From Cyclina sinensis (taxonomy: Eukaryota > Mollusca > Bivalvia > Venerida > Veneridae), in the NCBI GenBank assembly GCA_012932295.1, contig JAAONU010000001.1, positions 7,091,104 through 7,155,103 on the forward strand: a DNA stretch of 64,000 nucleotides, given 5' to 3'. Below the pieces are notes generated by a model, which was given only the letters and a program-made list of their open reading frames with translations, was not told the DNA's origin and searched no databases. Position numbers and translations under genes: made by a program. Positions 61,201 to 64,000 of the stretch are shown here, piece by piece (within the stretch, counting starts at the first letter, position 1; each line of letters opens with the position of its first letter).

Positions 61201-61359
61201 ATTTTGAAAATTATAAATACTACAAAACGTTGTGTCTTGAGAGTTAAGAAAAAATGGCCTGCACTATTGTTGAAGGTAATGTCAAAAAGCCTGTTGGTGT
61301 CTTAACAACACACGCCTTTCGTACCTCTTTATCCAAACCATTATTCGGCAATTTCATTT
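58297..61359. other. Intergenic; small hairpin at 60008-60090
   Basis: No supported gene. TTTGGGTTTTTGAGTG (60008-60023) and CACTCAAAAACCCAAA (60075-60090) form a perfect inverted repeat around ~50 bp. Overlapping opposite frames at 60115-60438 and 60350-60583 have no recognisable domain. The rest is AT-rich. Confidence 0.4.
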
Positions 61360-64000
61360 TTACCAGTTTCTGGTTGCCTTTACGTTACATCTGCTTACTT
61401 TATGGATATAGTCACAAATTCCGTGCACAGAATCGAATGCAGTACCAGCGGGACATGACCCTGGGTATTCCCTTCCCTGAACACAATCGAAATATTTACT
61501 GCAGTCCGCGGGGTCTAGGTGAATTCCGTCATTTTTACCGTCGCAAAATTTCTTTGGTGGTCCAACGACTTGTGATGTTGCTTGGTTGGCCGCACTTTCT
61601 AAAGTTTGTTCTGTAAAAGCATAAACATGAAAATATATGACTAAAATATTATTACAATCGTGAAACATTATATATGTATCTTCAAGCTACTAAATTGTTG
61701 TGTTCCAAAATGCAAGGTATGGAAGTTAAGAAAGAGAAGGAAAAACTTCCATTAAGCTTGATTTGGTAGTTTTTAAATAATGACAGAATTAAGATAGCTT
61801 TTATCTTCTGAGCATGATTTTGGGTCTACACTATTTCAGATACTGTAAACCAGTTAATTCCTGCGTTAATTAATATTTGCGATTTTCACTGATTCGCGAA
61901 TATTATTTTTCGCGTTTTTAGAAATGAAATAGATTTTTTTCGCGATTTTGTCGAAAACAGCAATCCTCTTAATTACCCACATATATTGCTGCCGTAATTT
62001 GATTTTTTTCTAAATGTGAACGAATTAAATATTACTTAGCTTGGTTGAAGAAAAGCAAGACTGTAAAATATGAAAATGCGTTGTTTTTGAAGTGCTGAGA
62101 CGAAATTACAAGCAGTTAGGTACTGTGCTCAAATATATACAAGTAAAGATTTGTAAAGGTAATTGTTACACTACTTTGTTGTACTGAAATGTGATCAAAG
62201 CTGTTTGCTCAGCTGATTTGTTGATATTACACAAACGTTACAGAAAATTGAAATAGTATAAACTAGCGTTTTATTTGTGAACTGAACTTGTTGTACATAG
62301 TCATGTTTTGAAAAAAAAGTTTTACAGTTAATGCATGTGTTATTATACACTGACCGTGTATTTACTCGGAACCTTTTATAAATACATTTCGGTAATAACA
62401 TGTTCAGTTCGTAAATTCAAATATTTACTACTAAAACAAGGTTTCTTCCCTACTGTCTTATTTCAAGTTTTACACGTGCTTGTATGAAAATAAAACACAG
62501 TAATTAGCAACTGTACTTACATTTTTCATAATTCTAAACTGACCCGCCGTAATGAAACGAAATAAAACCTTTTCAAGTGATGGATAAGTCTATTCGTGCA
62601 CACAAATTCCGCAGAAAACTTGAATTCATGAATAAAGCAAAAATATGTTGTTAGCAACAATTATTTGGTTTACAGTAGTCTGACAAACTTACTCAACCAT
62701 GCATTTTCTCCGCCTGTCATAGACGTCAGAGCTTTCCAAAATTCAGCGATCCATGCGGACCAGTCCAACCAAGGGGGTGTAGGTTGATTAAATGTTAGTT
62801 GTGTAGTTGGTGGTGGAGGTGGTCTCGTAGTTGGTGGTCTGGTAGGACGTCTTGTAGTCGGTCGTCTGGTTGCTGGACGCACAGGCTTAGGCCTTCTTGG
62901 AGGATTAGGCCTTCTTGTGGCTGGTTTCCACACTGGAGTACTTCTGGTGGTAGGAACAGGTGCAGGTCTTGTCTTTACAGGACTTGCATTACATTTGACA
63001 TTTTCTGGCCAATCACAGAAGTTGTTGACGGAGTTCCACTTCAGGGGCGGAGCACATGTAAATTTGAATGACAGCCCACTGGCACAGATAAAGTAATCAT
63101 CGCAGGAGTTAGGACTTGGGAAATATGTGTTTTCGTTTGGAGGGCATTTGAATTCATTCGTAAGATGTGGCAAATCTGGAAGGAAAATGGTCTCAACTAT
63201 GTTTTGTTTGCATCGTATAATTGCGATTACAAATTAAAATGCAAAACCAGAACTCAAACGAGTAAATACTGCTGATTTCACTAGACAAAACAAATAAGAA
63301 TGAATTTAGAAGAAAAAACAAAGATTAAATATTTCAAAATGAATTAGGCTTTAAAGTCAGTTTTCATGTAAGGGACTTTGTACACAGATACAAAATTTGC
63401 ATAAAGGGAAAAATCACTTATTGAACAGTGCCATTAATTGAGTAAATAAAATAAAAGGTTTCTACAGAAATATGAAACCTACTTGCAGGAGCTGATGTAG
63501 TTGGTGGGTTTAAGTTATTATTTGGCTGCTGGTTTAAGCTATTGATAACTGGAGTTGCTGGTGGCTGTTGTTGTTGCCAACTGTTTTGCTGTTGTTGTGG
63601 TTGTTGTTGCCAGTTATTTGGCTGGTTGTTCCAGTTATTGTTTTGTTGTGGCTGCCAACTGTTCTGATTATTAAGATTGTTGTTCTGTGGATATTGTTGT
63701 GAGTTTGACATTACTCTGTCCCTGCATGAAACAAAGTAAGACAGTATAAATTTTAAGAAAATTATCACAAAATACTATTTTAAAAATTTGTATAAATAAC
63801 TTAAGACAGAAAAATAACAATGAATTTTATTTTTTGTCTCAAAATCTGTAATAAAGAGACTGCGCTTGTAAAGTATTTTTGTAGCAACCTTTTAGCTTTT
63901 TTATACAGTTATCACACGCTAAACTTGAAAGTACATTTATAAAGAAATGGAGGCAACTGCCAATTCAAAACTTACTGTCTTGCTTTTGGTGGTACAGATA
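61360..64000 (-). CDS. Chitin-binding (peritrophin-A/CBM14) protein, 5' end outside window
   Basis: Four exon blocks on the minus strand join in phase: beyond 64000 to 63976, 63721-63483, 63175-62693, 61610-61360 (stop TAA). The second block is a Gln/Asn-rich low-complexity segment (repeated NNW, QQQ and PNNW). The third holds a six-Cys CBM14 domain (FKCPPNENTY, SCDDYFICASG, FTCAPPLKWN, NFCDWPENVKC), then a linker of Pro, Thr and Arg with TRRPTTRRP-type repeats, then a Trp-rich stretch. The last exon has a second six-Cys CBM14 domain (KFCDGKNDG, DCSKYFDCVQG, GSCPAGTAFD, GICDYI). CBM14 domains bind chitin in peritrophic matrix, cuticle and mollusc shell matrix, so an extracellular structural role is likely. 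The Q/N-rich part could favour self-assembly (inference). The start codon and any signal peptide are outside the window; no catalytic domain is seen. Confidence 0.88.
61845..61975. repeat. CGCGAA-rich MITE fragment in an intron
   Basis: TACTGTAAACCAGTTAATTC is followed by repeated TTTCGCGA/TTCGCGAAT motifs, a style shared with the TIR element at 33031-33900. It lies in the last intron of the chitin-binding gene. No second end was found. Confidence 0.45.

Noticed and set aside
62799..63071. Plus-strand Trp/Arg/Ser-rich frame
   Set aside because: It is the antisense shadow of the Pro/Thr/Arg linker of the chitin-binding gene.

Overview
This is a eukaryotic window from a marine invertebrate, most likely a bivalve mollusc and possibly a venerid-type heterodont clam. 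The evidence is AT-rich DNA, multi-exon genes with GT/AG introns, a tRNA-derived SINE, a Nimb/Jockey-like LINE remnant, P-element-like and Tc1-like transposase relics, and many modular repeats of the kind that crowd clam genomes. Species assignment is inference. One 100-base run of N at 28301-28400 marks an assembly gap.

Four host genes can be reconstructed exon by exon. (1) 13594-20244 (+) is a secreted astacin zinc metalloprotease with a C-terminal MAM domain: 10 exons, 444 codons. (2) 34273-41301 (-) and (3) 50197-57383 (+) are head-to-head paralogues of a secreted chymotrypsin-fold protein: 8 exons each, 284 and 280 codons. Both keep the R|IVGG activation site but have lost the catalytic Ser (to Ile) and, in the ungapped alignment, the catalytic His (to Gln), so they are predicted to be non-catalytic serine protease homologues. 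(4) 61360-64000 (-) is a partial gene for a secreted-type chitin-binding protein with two CBM14/peritrophin-A domains, a Pro/Thr/Arg linker and a Gln/Asn-rich segment. It continues beyond the right edge.

The rest is mostly mobile and repetitive DNA. From left to right: a decayed P-element-like transposase (273-2482); a decayed PIF1-like helicase (3538-5368, -); a hAT-like MITE; a palindromic cluster of short repeats (6.2-7.7 kb); a 1.2 kb modular repeat; a tRNA SINE; a Tc1-like transposase relic (21.9-22.9 kb); a LINE 3' end (25.5-26.5 kb); higher-order tandem repeats around the gap; a complete but dead Tc1-like element with TIRs and TA duplication (29923-31450); several TIR-bounded elements; and a 3,995-bp foldback element (43944-47938) with a perfect 9-bp target duplication. 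Next come a 626-bp foldback MITE (48818-49443), a ~2 kb 23-bp minisatellite in an intron (52.8-54.8 kb), and a 24-bp array open on both strands (57.95-58.3 kb).

The most unusual part is 34-57.4 kb: two pseudo-protease genes with identical internal exon lengths, pointing away from each other across two foldback elements, each having one intron enlarged by a different repeat. The astacin, protease-homologue and chitin-binding genes are all predicted to act outside the cell (matrix, mucus, gut or shell-related surfaces). That shared theme is inference; nothing in the sequence shows that they form one pathway.
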